Positions 18,336-28,711 of a stretch of 64,000 nt of DNA are shown in pieces; the first letter of the stretch is position 1; each line of letters starts with the position of its first letter. The position numbers were made by a program, and so were the translations under genes. The notes below the pieces were generated by a model. That model was not told the origin of the DNA. It saw nothing but the letters and a program-made list of their open reading frames with translations, and searched no databases. Where the stretch lies: assembly GCF_010725885.1 (NCBI RefSeq), contig NZ_AP022600.1, positions 5,828,001 through 5,892,000 on the forward strand. Reading direction: 5' to 3'. Source of the DNA: Mycolicibacterium tokaiense. GTDB taxonomy: Bacteria; Actinomycetota; Actinomycetes; Mycobacteriales; Mycobacteriaceae.

Positions 18336-19121
18336 TCAGTGCTTGGCGATCAAGGCGCCGAATCCGTCGAACTGGTCACCGATGCCCATGGCGCGCAGCG
18401 CATGCCAGTAGATCACCGTGCCCACCGCCCAGACCGGTTTTCCGAGTTCTTCCTCCAGCACGGGCGCCAGCCGGCCGAAACGCAGGTTGGTGCCGAGTTG
18501 GATGATGGCGTCCGGCCGGTGGGAGTCGGCCACCCGCACCGCCTCGCGCAGCCGGTCCTCGGTCTGCGAGGCGACTTCGATGATGCTGCGGCACTTGAGC
18601 CCCTCCACGCCCACCACGTCGAATCCGCGGCCTTCGAAATAGGCGACGGCATTTTTCTCGATCACCGGGTAGTACGGGGTCACCAGGGCGATTCGGCGGG
18701 CCCCGACTTCGTGCAGTGCAGCCTCGGACGCCTGGGCGCCCTGGGAGACGTCGACCCCCGACACCTTCCGCAGGTGGTCGAGCAGCGCGAAGCTGCCTTC
18801 GACTCCGCCCATGAAGCTCTGTGAGGACATACCGAGCACCAGGTGGTCGATCAGCGCTTCGTTGAGTCGGTGCACCGACTCGTCGAGGTTGGCGGCGACA
18901 TGCCGCATGATGATCGACCAGTCCTCGTCCTCGGCGATCGACTGGTTCGGGACGTAGTAGCGGTCGACCGCGTTGATCACCCCCTCAGGGCGCAGATCCA
19001 TCATCTCGTTCTCGACGACGACGTTCGGGCCGGGCGTCATGATCCCGATGACACCGCGCGGTCCCATGGCGTTGCGGTAGCGGGTGCGGTCGTGGGTGGT
19101 CCCGGCGATCGAGGCGGACAT
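18336..19121 (-). CDS. Asp/Glu racemase-superfamily protein lacking both cysteines
   Basis: 261 residues resembling maleate cis-trans isomerase and arylmalonate decarboxylase: N-terminal RGVIGIMTPGPNVVVENEM, later ARRIALVTPYYPVIEKN and DAIIQLGTNLRFG. The family's two catalytic cysteines should sit in the segment read here as LGMSSQSFMGG and in QLGTNLR; both positions are non-cysteine, and the only Cys (GLKCRS) is elsewhere. It is therefore not a standard racemase or isomerase; a cofactor-independent lyase or decarboxylase with different chemistry is possible. GGAG lies upstream of the ATG. It is divergent from a LysR gene and upstream of a MatC-like carrier, forming a uptake-plus-enzyme unit. 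Confidence 0.8.
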   Translation of the reverse strand: MSASIAGTTHDRTRYRNAMGPRGVIGIMTPGPNVVVENEMMDLRPEGVINAVDRYYVPNQSIAEDEDWSIIMRHVAANLDESVHRLNEALIDHLVLGMSSQSFMGGVEGSFALLDHLRKVSGVDVSQGAQASEAALHEVGARRIALVTPYYPVIEKNAVAYFEGRGFDVVGVEGLKCRSIIEVASQTEDRLREAVRVADSHRPDAIIQLGTNLRFGRLAPVLEEELGKPVWAVGTVIYWHALRAMGIGDQFDGFGALIAKH

Positions 19122-19195
19122 GGCTTCTCCTGGGTGTGAGTCGGATCACGTGCCCGTGGAGCGTAAGAGCTGTTCGTCTCCATTCAACCCGCCAC

Positions 19196-19218
19196 AATCG
19201 GATACGCAGAATCCGATT
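19196..19218. promoter_or_regulatory. Putative LysR-type operator
   Basis: Perfect inverted repeat AATCGGAT (19196-19203) and ATCCGATT (19211-19218) with a 7-base spacer, containing the T-N11-A pattern of LysR boxes. It lies in the divergent intergenic region, 19 bases upstream of the LysR start and about 75 bases upstream of the racemase-family gene, fitting autoregulation and activation of the divergent unit. Confidence 0.72.
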
Positions 19219-19236
19219 TCCAGATATTGTCAGCCG

Positions 19237-20157
19237 GTGCATCTGGATTGGATCAAGGCGTTTGTCGCCGTCGCCGAGAAGGGCGGCTTCCTCCAGGCGG
19301 CCCAGTCGTTGGGGCGGGCACAGTCGCGCATCAGCGACCAGGTGGCCAAGCTCGAGGCCGACCTGGGGGTCGTGCTGGTGGACCGGGCGGTGCGGCCGGT
19401 GCGCCTGACTGTGGCCGGTGAGCTGTTCCTGGGCCACGCCCAGGACGTGCTGGCCACGCTCGACACCGCTCGTGCCGAAGCGCTGGCGCTCAGCGGATCC
19501 ACGTACGGCACCGTGCGCCTGGCCTGCATGTCCAGTGTGGCCGGAGCTTTCGTGCCCCGACTCATCGACCGATTCAGCCGGGTGGAACACAACATCGAGG
19601 TCAACGTCCTGGAGGGCCCCACCGCCACCCTGCCGGAGGTGCTGCACCGCCGCGACGCGGACCTGGCCGTGGTACCGCTCGCCTACGTCCTCAATGATCC
19701 GGAACTGCAATACATTTCACTGTGGGACGAGCCACTGCGGCTGCTGGTGCATCCCGCCCACCGGTTGTCGGGCTCCGACGGGGTGGCCGTATCGGCGCTG
19801 ACGGGCGAAACGGTGATCACCCCGGGCAGCGGCGACGGCGCCCGCGGGCTGTCCCCCGAAGTCGCCGCCCTGCTCGGTGAGGCGGGCGTCACCGTCGCCT
19901 CCGCACGCCGCGTGGCCAGTCCGCACACCCTGGTGTCGATGGTGCGGTCCGGACTCGGCGTCGGCGTGCTCAGCGAGCTGGCCGTACGCCTCACCGGCAC
20001 CGAGGGCATCGACGTGCTGCGGTTCACCGAACCGGGCGCGATCCGGCACACCGTGCTGGCCTGGCGCCGTGATCGCAAGAATTCCTCGGCAGCACAACAG
20101 CTCTGCACCTTCATCGCGACTCACCGTCCGCCGGAGGGAACCACCCGGGCGCGTTAG
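19237..20157 (+). CDS. LysR-family transcriptional regulator
   Basis: 306 residues. The N-terminal winged helix covers residues 1-60: HLDWIKAFVAVAEKGGFLQAAQSLGRAQSRISDQVAKLE is the classical LysR HTH. The C-terminal periplasmic-binding-protein-like effector domain follows (GTVRLACMSSVAGAFVP, ASPHTLVSMVRSGLGVGVL). The GTG at 19237 is chosen because the HTH begins there; it is preceded six bases earlier by TATTGT (19225-19230), so the message may be leaderless. It is divergent from the racemase-family and MatC-like genes, which it probably controls in response to their substrate. Confidence 0.93.
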   Translation: MHLDWIKAFVAVAEKGGFLQAAQSLGRAQSRISDQVAKLEADLGVVLVDRAVRPVRLTVAGELFLGHAQDVLATLDTARAEALALSGSTYGTVRLACMSSVAGAFVPRLIDRFSRVEHNIEVNVLEGPTATLPEVLHRRDADLAVVPLAYVLNDPELQYISLWDEPLRLLVHPAHRLSGSDGVAVSALTGETVITPGSGDGARGLSPEVAALLGEAGVTVASARRVASPHTLVSMVRSGLGVGVLSELAVRLTGTEGIDVLRFTEPGAIRHTVLAWRRDRKNSSAAQQLCTFIATHRPPEGTTRAR

Positions 20158-20162
20158 CGCAT

Positions 20163-21065
20163 TCAGTCCTGCACGGCCTTGGCCACCGCGATACAGGTGG
20201 TGAGCCAGGTGCGGTCCAGCGGGCCGGGGTCTGTCAGTGCCCACATCGCGTTGTGCACCATCCGGACCACCACCCAGGCCCGGGCGCGGTCCTCGTCGAA
20301 CCCGGCGGCCTCGACCGCGGCGTAGAAGCGCCGGCGCACGCCGCCGCGGACATCGCCGGCCAGTTCCTCCCACCGGTTCCACAGCAGCGGCGCCACTTCG
20401 TAGTGCGGGTCGCCGCTCAGCGGGATCGGGTCGATGGCCAGCCACGGCTCCCGGTCGGCGGCCAGGACGTTGTCGTAGTGCAGGTCGGTGTGCAGCAGCA
20501 CGCTCGTCGCGCCGGCGTCGGCGGTGAGGTCGCGACTGTGGGCCTGCGCCTGCTCCACCAGCCGGCGCGGCAGCGGTGCGTTGCGCGGCAGCGCGTCGAG
20601 CTCGGCGCTGTACTTCGTGATGGCGTCGGCGAGGCGGTCCAGCTGCGGCAGGGCAGGTACGTGCAGTCGCCCGTAGAGTCCGGCGATCACCTCGCAGGCC
20701 TCGACGTCCCACAGGTCGTTGAGGTCCCGGGAATGCAGCCGCTCGAGCAGCAGGGCGCGGTGCGGCGGGTCGGCACTGAGCAGCCGCACCGCGCCCGCGC
20801 CGGCCCACCTACGCAGCGCCAAATGCTCGTGTTGCGTCTCAGGGTCGGGGAATCCCAGCTTGAGCATCGCGGGGGCGCCGGCGTCGGTACGCACCGGCAC
20901 CACCAACGACGCCCACCCGTGCAGCGGGCCACCGTCGGGCGTGATGTTCCAGTGGTCCAGCTGGCGTTCCAGCAGCGTGGGCAGTCCGTTCACCCAGCTC
21001 TGCCACTGCGGACCGCGAGTCGCCATCGCAGAGACTCCCGGCGGCAGTTCGATCACGGCCACCAT
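20163..21065 (-). CDS. Aminoglycoside/hydroxyurea-type phosphotransferase
   Basis: 300 residues from the ATG at 21065. Kinase-like fold of the APH(6)/hydroxyurea-resistance family: Brenner-type catalytic loop HTDLHYDN followed by a metal-binding segment WLAIDPIPLSGDPHYEVAPLLWN, and an N-terminal lobe with MLKLGFPDPETQHEHLAL. Family members phosphorylate streptomycin or hydroxyurea, but most chromosomal actinobacterial copies have no proven substrate, so resistance should not be assumed. It converges with the LysR gene (5-base gap) and is divergent from glycogen phosphorylase. Confidence 0.85.
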   Translation of the reverse strand: MVAVIELPPGVSAMATRGPQWQSWVNGLPTLLERQLDHWNITPDGGPLHGWASLVVPVRTDAGAPAMLKLGFPDPETQHEHLALRRWAGAGAVRLLSADPPHRALLLERLHSRDLNDLWDVEACEVIAGLYGRLHVPALPQLDRLADAITKYSAELDALPRNAPLPRRLVEQAQAHSRDLTADAGATSVLLHTDLHYDNVLAADREPWLAIDPIPLSGDPHYEVAPLLWNRWEELAGDVRGGVRRRFYAAVEAAGFDEDRARAWVVVRMVHNAMWALTDPGPLDRTWLTTCIAVAKAVQD

Positions 21066-21170
21066 GGTGCCAGCCGGGTGCTGTTCACCCACGTGACGCC
21101 GGCGGTGCATTTGCTGTAACACAGAGGTGACAGACTGACCCGTCCTCACCCCAGGTATCAGGAGTAGGTA

Positions 21171-23687
<2,517 letters not shown>

Positions 23688-23693
23688 CCGTTC

Positions 23694-24275
23694 TCAGACG
23701 GCGACGGCGTACCCGCGGCTCATCGCGACGCCGGCGAGCAGCTCACGCAGCTGCCGCCGGCCGCGATGCAGCCGGGACATGACGGTGCCCAGCGGGGTGC
23801 CCATGATCTCGGCGATCGCCCGGTACGGGAAACCCTCGACATCGGCGTAGTACACCGCCATCCGGTAGTCCTCGGGTAGCGCCGCCAGGGCGTCGGCGAT
23901 CTCGCTGTCGGCCATGGCCTCCAGCGCTTCCACCTCTGCCGAGCGCAGCATGGTCGTGGCCGGGACGGCACGGTCCTCCCACTGGGAGAAGTCGACGCCG
24001 TATTCATCGACCCGCCGCTGCTTTTTGCGGTAGGCGTTGATGTAGGTGTTGGTCAGAATCCGGTACAACCAGGCCTTGAGGTTGGTTCCGGCTTGAAAAG
24101 TGCGAAAGCCGGTGTAGGCCTTGATCATCGTGTCCTGGACCAGATCCTCGGCGGCGTAGGGGTCGCGGGTCATCCGCAGTGCCCCGCCGTAGAGCTGGTC
24201 CAGCAGCGGCAAGGCATCCCGTTCGAAGCGCTCTGCCAGCTCGTCATCGTCGATAGATCTACGCAGCTGTGTCAT
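23694..24275 (-). CDS. ECF sigma factor, SigH-like
   Basis: 193 residues. Region 2 lies at about 25-95 ([33 protein letters not shown], then [24 protein letters not shown]) and region 4 at about 125-180 ([44 protein letters not shown]). It closely resembles mycobacterial SigH, the oxidative/heat-stress sigma. SigH is normally followed by the gene for its zinc-dependent anti-sigma RshA; here the downstream neighbour is convergent glgP and upstream is a membrane protein, so this is probably a SigH paralogue with orphan or distant control. I did not find a convincing GGAA/GTT autoregulatory promoter upstream. Confidence 0.92.
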   Translation of the reverse strand: MTQLRRSIDDDELAERFERDALPLLDQLYGGALRMTRDPYAAEDLVQDTMIKAYTGFRTFQAGTNLKAWLYRILTNTYINAYRKKQRRVDEYGVDFSQWEDRAVPATTMLRSAEVEALEAMADSEIADALAALPEDYRMAVYYADVEGFPYRAIAEIMGTPLGTVMSRLHRGRRQLRELLAGVAMSRGYAVAV

Positions 24276-24416
24276 CCCCGACTCCCATCTCTGTGTGGAT
24301 GTCTTTCATCCTGGTCGCCGGGTGGGCGGGGGTCTGCGGTGTTGTCCTGACGGGTTTGCGGGGGTTTTCCCCACTACGAGCGACGGTCGGCTGCCTGGGT
24401 CCGGCAGTTCGTAGGG

Positions 24417-25916
24417 TCACGAGGGTGTGTTCGCGATCGAATCGCGAATTGCCTCGACCACACGACCGGAGATCGCGGGATCGCCGTCGGTGCAAACGCG
24501 CACCTCGATCACGAGGTTGGATTTGGCGGCCACAGATTGCGCGCATTCCGGCCGGGCGTCTGAAGTCACCGAATCGGGCACCGTCAAGATGTCGTCGAAC
24601 ATTCCGTACATGCCGAGTAGTCGCGGTGCGAAGTCGCCGCGATACGGCAGAGTCACCATCCGACCATGACATTGCGCCCACATCTGATGAACACTTCGTA
24701 TGTAGTCCGCAGCAGCCATCGGGTGCTCCCAACGCGACACCTGCTGACGCATCCATAATGAGCCCGCAGCGCTCTCCCGTGTCCGCACGTCCGGGGGAAT
24801 CGCCACCTCGCGCCCACAGGTGTCACCCCCGGCCGTGCTTAGGACCACACCGCCGCCCACCCCGATCTCGGGGACGTCGGTCACACCACCACCGAGGATC
24901 CGTCGCTGGTCCTCGGGACTGAGCAGCATCGCATCAAGCTGTTCAGTCCCGAAGACAGGCACGATCTCGGGACACTGCCAGAACCGAGTGACGTTCTGCC
25001 CATGGCCTATCCGTTCATAGAGTCCGTGATGGACGACGGTGGACAAGCGAGTCGCATCCCCGGGCAGTACCGTTACCGTGTAGCCATCGCCACTGGTCCA
25101 CCCCGCCGGCACCAGAACCCATTCGTCGCCGACCACCTTGACCGCACGCAGGCATTCATACCGCGACATCGGCGGTTGTTGCGGATGGGCGCCGGGCAGA
25201 ATCGACTCCCGGACCATCCGACCCGGGATACCTAGCGGGACAGCAGAATCCACAATCACACCCACCTCGTCAGACCACAGGTGTTCGGCGGCGTAGGTTG
25301 CGCGGCTCTCACCTTCCTCCACCGCGTGGATAGCGGTGACCCAGAACAAGGCCAGCACCATCACTGCCACACCGAGAGCGCCCAGCACCCGACACGCAGG
25401 CGTGGTGTCGGCGCCGTGTGCGGCACCGCGGGTGATGCGCAGCAACCAGTTGCCCGCGATCAGTAATGCCGGACTGCAGAAGATCAGCCAAGCCACCTGC
25501 CTGGGCGTGGTCTGCACATTGGGCACGCGTTCCAGTACCAGCCAGGTGAACCCGGCCAGCGCGCATACAAACCCTGACATCTGCATCAGCCAGGCAAGGA
25601 CGCGCAGCAGACCGGTGTGACGTCCCCTCAACGCCAGACCGCGTAGCATCGTTGCGATCGCGACCACCGCGGCGACGGCGCCAAGGAACAACAGTGCGGC
25701 AAAGAAGAGCACCCCGAGCGTCTCCACTACGTAGTCGCGGGTGGTCAGGTTCAGAGTTTGCGGATCGATTCCGAAGTACTGCAACCGCGTTCGCAGCGAC
25801 ACTGCACCGAAGAAATAGCAGAGCCCGGTGATCAATGTGGCTGGCGCGACAAAGATCCCGGCCAGGCTGAGCAGGTGCTGCGCAGTTTGCAGCAACGATC
25901 TGTTGTCATCACTCAT
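24417..25916 (-). CDS. Five-helix membrane protein with PknH-like extracellular sensor domain
   Basis: 499 residues. The first ~200 carry five predicted membrane helices (for example LAGIFVAPATLITGLCYFF, LFFAALLFLGAVAAVVAIA, VLGALGVAVMVLALFWVTA). The last ~300 are extracytoplasmic and resemble the PknH/LpqQ-type sensor domain (PknH_C): LLSPEDQRRILGG, SAVAAKS-like helix, VRVCTDGDPAI, and several cysteines able to form disulfides (YECL, FWQCP, DTCGR, AQCHG, PECAQ). There is no kinase domain, so the sensor sits on a membrane module of unknown output. Its start overlaps the stop of the small exported protein gene by 8 bases, indicating coupling. Confidence 0.78.
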   Translation of the reverse strand: MSDDNRSLLQTAQHLLSLAGIFVAPATLITGLCYFFGAVSLRTRLQYFGIDPQTLNLTTRDYVVETLGVLFFAALLFLGAVAAVVAIATMLRGLALRGRHTGLLRVLAWLMQMSGFVCALAGFTWLVLERVPNVQTTPRQVAWLIFCSPALLIAGNWLLRITRGAAHGADTTPACRVLGALGVAVMVLALFWVTAIHAVEEGESRATYAAEHLWSDEVGVIVDSAVPLGIPGRMVRESILPGAHPQQPPMSRYECLRAVKVVGDEWVLVPAGWTSGDGYTVTVLPGDATRLSTVVHHGLYERIGHGQNVTRFWQCPEIVPVFGTEQLDAMLLSPEDQRRILGGGVTDVPEIGVGGGVVLSTAGGDTCGREVAIPPDVRTRESAAGSLWMRQQVSRWEHPMAAADYIRSVHQMWAQCHGRMVTLPYRGDFAPRLLGMYGMFDDILTVPDSVTSDARPECAQSVAAKSNLVIEVRVCTDGDPAISGRVVEAIRDSIANTPS

Positions 25917-26256
25917 CGGGTGACACCACCGCAGTCGTCGTGTCCGGCACCGCCGAGCTCGGCACCACCGCGGTGGTGAGGGCGGGCAGCGTCGTGACGG
26001 TCGGGGCGGGGAGCGTCGTGGTGGGTGGTGGCGATGTCGACGGATAGAAGGCCCCGGATGTGGTGCCAGGCGGAATTTCCGCCCAAGTTCGGACCGTCGA
26101 GTTGGATACAGCCGTCGAACCCTTGGTTGAGGGCAACGTCATGGTCGTCGGATCCGGCGGCAGGGCAGGCGGATCGCCGGCTTGGGCGCATGCGCCGGCC
26201 CAGAAGGCGCACACGCCGATGATCACGAGCGAGATGGTCCTGACGATGAGGTGCAT
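25909..26256 (-). CDS. Small exported Pro/Thr-rich protein, possible lipoprotein
   Basis: 115 residues from the ATG at 26256, preceded by GGGGGA. A signal-like N-terminus (HLIVRTISLVIIGVCAFWAGACAQ) has a cysteine near the expected lipobox site, but AGAC is not a strict lipobox. The mature part is low-complexity, rich in Pro, Thr, Val and Ser (TTTLPAPTVTTLPALTTAVV). It lies directly upstream of the PknH-sensor membrane protein and overlaps its start, so the two are probably made together. It may be an envelope-associated partner or linker; function unknown. Confidence 0.65.
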   Translation of the reverse strand: MHLIVRTISLVIIGVCAFWAGACAQAGDPPALPPDPTTMTLPSTKGSTAVSNSTVRTWAEIPPGTTSGAFYPSTSPPPTTTLPAPTVTTLPALTTAVVPSSAVPDTTTAVVSPDE

Positions 26257-26333
26257 GGTGTCCCCCGACGGTCGAATGTGACCGATGCTGCCGCAGAAGG
26301 CGACGGGGGGTGTGAGTAGCTCACTACTCCATG

Positions 26334-27206
26334 TCAGCTCGTACTGGGCTCCTCGGCGAGTTTGGCGGCCGCAAAGTCGGCGGCCTGCACCACCATGCCG
26401 TCGGAGATGTAGCGGCCATGGGCTCCGAGGTCGCCGCCTTCGGAGCACACGAAGTCGTTGGGCACACACAACTCGATGGTCTTCGGCTGGTACAGGGGGC
26501 CGATGCTGACCGACGGCTGCTGGATCATGTTCATGAACCGGTCCGACGGTGTTCCCAGCAGCGCGACGGCCGCCACGTGATCGGCGACGTCCGCGGGCAT
26601 CGGCGCGGGCACCTCTGATGCCGTAACGCCTTCCGGCACAATCTCATTGGTCACGAAGCCCATGACAGCGGCGCCCTGGGAGAAGCCGCCGAGCACCATC
26701 TGGGTGTCGGGGCAGTTCATGGCGATCTCCTGCACATGGGTGCTGGCATCGACGACACCCTGGACACCGGTGGGGAAATCCGGGCTGGCCGGATAGTCGA
26801 CGGGGTACACCCCGACGGACTTACCGGCCACCCTGGCCCGCAGATCGTCGACGAAGGCCTGCCCCATGGCACCCACGCCCGGGGGCTCGGTGGTCCCGCG
26901 CGCGAACACCACCTGGACATCGGGACACCCCGGCGGGGCGGGAGCGGCCACCGGCAGGGCCGGCGGAGGCGCCGCCGGATCGACCGGCATCGACGCCACG
27001 GGCGGCGCCGCCGCAGGGGCCGGCACCGGAACGGGGAGCACGTCGGGCGCCGGACCCGGGGCGGGACCCAGCGGCACGGGAGCGGGCACCGGCGGTGGCG
27101 GCGGCGCGGGCTCGGCACCCGCAAGGGGCACCCCCACACCCAGCACCAAAACCGGCGCCAGAACGGTTGCGCTGCAAACACGAGTTAGATGAGCTGACAA
27201 ACCCAT
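26334..27206 (-). CDS. Secreted cutinase-family esterase
   Basis: 290 residues. The ATG at 27206 gives a signal peptide of about 31 residues (cleavage near AGAEP). A 60-residue Pro/Ala-rich linker follows, then the cutinase domain from about residue 93 (CPDVQVVFARGTTEPPGVG). The catalytic Ser is in GGFSQGAAV; the Asp and His lie in CVPNDFVCSEGGDLGAHGRY; four Cys fit two disulfides. Mycobacterial cutinase-like proteins hydrolyse lipid esters or phospholipids at the surface. The Pro-rich linker probably spans the cell wall. Confidence 0.92.
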   Translation of the reverse strand: MGLSAHLTRVCSATVLAPVLVLGVGVPLAGAEPAPPPPPVPAPVPLGPAPGPAPDVLPVPVPAPAAAPPVASMPVDPAAPPPALPVAAPAPPGCPDVQVVFARGTTEPPGVGAMGQAFVDDLRARVAGKSVGVYPVDYPASPDFPTGVQGVVDASTHVQEIAMNCPDTQMVLGGFSQGAAVMGFVTNEIVPEGVTASEVPAPMPADVADHVAAVALLGTPSDRFMNMIQQPSVSIGPLYQPKTIELCVPNDFVCSEGGDLGAHGRYISDGMVVQAADFAAAKLAEEPSTS

Positions 27207-27573
27207 ACATCGATGGTGACACAGGTGCGCCGGGTGCGCCTGATGCACGTCCGATGTTGCATGCATCTCGCCAGCTCAGGACCACCGCGGCTCGGGACAG
27301 CCAAAGGATGTGGTGGCGGCCCCACGTGCACCATCTCCGCCCGCGCCGGCATCCACCCGCGGGCGCTCTGGCACACAAACGCGGCGGCCACCGCGGCCGC
27401 GCCGCACCGGCGCCGCGCACCCTCCAGCGAACTCCGGAAGTCGCGGCGAGCAGGCTCACAGATCCCTCCTTGACCTCGTGTGTTGTCAGCACGGTGGCGC
27501 GCCACGCCGAGGAATTGACGTTTCTGTAGGCAGGGGTCCGGGTACTTCTGCCCTGCGGACGAGGAGGTCACAC
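27207..27573. other. Long intergenic region, divergent promoters
   Basis: 367 bases between the cutinase gene (minus) and the two-gene module at 27574 (plus). I see no credible ORF, RNA gene or repeat. It must hold the cutinase promoter near 27210-27300 and contains the SigF-type promoter at 27519-27545. The middle (about 27340-27430) is very GC-rich without clear long hairpins. Confidence 0.6.
27519..27545 (+). promoter_or_regulatory. Putative SigF-type stress promoter
   Basis: CGTTT at 27519-27523 and GGGTAC at 27540-27545, 16-base spacer, close to the mycobacterial SigF consensus GGTTT-N15-17-GGGTA. It lies 28 bases upstream of the ATG at 27574, leaving a short leader that contains GAGGAGGT. 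It suggests general-stress or stationary-phase expression of the two downstream genes. Confidence 0.6.
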
Positions 27574-28137
27574 ATGCCTAGTTGGGGCTGGATTCTGATC
27601 GCGGTCGTCGTCGTCATCCTGGCGGTGGTCGCGATCATGGCAACCCGCTCGAAGAGCGGCGGAAAACGCACCGAACGACTCAAGCAGCATTACGGACCCG
27701 AGTACGACAGGGCGGTCGACACGGCGGGCGACGAGAAGTCCGCCCAGGCCCTCCTGCTCGAGCGGGAGAAGCAGCACAAGAAGCTCGACATCAAAGGCTT
27801 GTCGCCCCAAGCGCGCACCATGTACGCCGAACAATGGCGGCTGGTTCAAACCGGTTTCGTCGACAACCCGACCACCGCGGTCAAGGATGCTGACCTCCTG
27901 GTCAACCAGGTGATGCGCGAGCGCGGCTACCCGGTGGACGATTTCGAGCAGCGGGCGGCCGACATCTCCGTCGACCACCCGGGTGTGGTGTCGGATTATC
28001 GTGCCGCACACGGCATCTACCTGTCCCAGCAGAAGGGGCAGATACCCACCGAGACGCAGCGTGAGGCCTTTGTGCACTACCGCGCGCTGTTCGAAACCTT
28101 GTTGCAGCATGACACCCCCGAGGAGGCCCGAGCATGA
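27574..28137 (+). CDS. Membrane-anchored protein with VQ..FVD.P domain
   Basis: 187 residues. Residues 4-26 form one membrane helix (WGWILIAVVVVILAVVAIM); the rest is soluble and probably cytosolic, with a charged segment (ALLLEREKQHKKLDI) and a helical domain starting WRLVQTGFVDNPTTAVKDADLLV. The next gene product carries the same domain, so the pair arose by duplication. A strong Shine-Dalgarno GAGGAGGT precedes the ATG; upstream in-frame sequence is non-coding in character. No named function is recognised. A SigF-type promoter suggests a stress role. Confidence 0.8.
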   Translation: MPSWGWILIAVVVVILAVVAIMATRSKSGGKRTERLKQHYGPEYDRAVDTAGDEKSAQALLLEREKQHKKLDIKGLSPQARTMYAEQWRLVQTGFVDNPTTAVKDADLLVNQVMRERGYPVDDFEQRAADISVDHPGVVSDYRAAHGIYLSQQKGQIPTETQREAFVHYRALFETLLQHDTPEEARA

Positions 28138-28700
28138 CCACACCGCGCCAGCACACCGACGCGTATCCCGACCAGCCGAACGCCGATCAGTACCCGCCCC
28201 AACAGCAGGGCGGCGACGCCTACCCCGCCCACCCGGGAGCGGAGGCCTACCCCACCCAGCAGGGCGCGGACCCCTACGCCGGCCAACAGGACGCTGACCC
28301 GTATTCGGGTCGCCAGGATTCGCCGATCGAACCCCAGGCAGCCGGATTCAGTGACACCACTGCACGCACGGATCCGTCGGCGCAGCAGCATGATCGGTCC
28401 ACGTCTGCAACTGCGTCGGAGGCTCCCACCGGCGACGCGCTGTTCGCCGACAATGATCTGTCCGAGCTGCGGGCCCGGTGGAACGATGTGCAGGCCGCAT
28501 TCGTCGACGATCCCCGCGCGTGCGTCCAGAAAGCCGACAGCCTGGTGTCGTCGGCGGTGGACCAACTGACCGCCAACTTCAGCCATACCCGCGCGCAGCT
28601 CGAGGAGCAGTGGTCGCGGGGCGAAGATGCCTCAACCGAGGACCTGCGTGTCGCCCTGAAGCGGTACCGGGACTTCTTCGATCGCCTGCTCTCGGTGTAA
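28134..28700 (+). CDS. Tyr/Pro/Gln-repeat protein with VQ..FVD.P domain
   Basis: 188 residues, ATGA-overlapping the preceding gene. Residues 1-65 are a low-complexity series of short repeats around Ala/Asp-x-Tyr-Pro or -Tyr-x-x-Gln-Gln (DAYPDQP, DQYPPQQ, EAYPTQQ, DPYAGQQ). Residues 66-100 are a Ser/Thr-rich linker. Residues 105-188 repeat the helical domain of the upstream protein (WNDVQAAFVDDPRACVQKADSLV, ending RYRDFFDRLL). There is no signal peptide or membrane segment. The pair may form a heteromeric complex at the membrane. Function unknown. Confidence 0.8.
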   Translation: MTTPRQHTDAYPDQPNADQYPPQQQGGDAYPAHPGAEAYPTQQGADPYAGQQDADPYSGRQDSPIEPQAAGFSDTTARTDPSAQQHDRSTSATASEAPTGDALFADNDLSELRARWNDVQAAFVDDPRACVQKADSLVSSAVDQLTANFSHTRAQLEEQWSRGEDASTEDLRVALKRYRDFFDRLLSV

Positions 28701-28711
28701 GCCAGCCACGT

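Noticed and set aside
20163..21065. Antibiotic-resistance gene
   Set aside because: The kinase family includes streptomycin and hydroxyurea phosphotransferases, but family membership alone in a chromosomal actinobacterial context does not show resistance.
24276..24416. SigH-type autoregulatory promoter (GGAA and GTT elements)
   Set aside because: A GGAA-like element is present on the minus strand, but no GTT-type -10 lies at the right spacing, so I do not call it.
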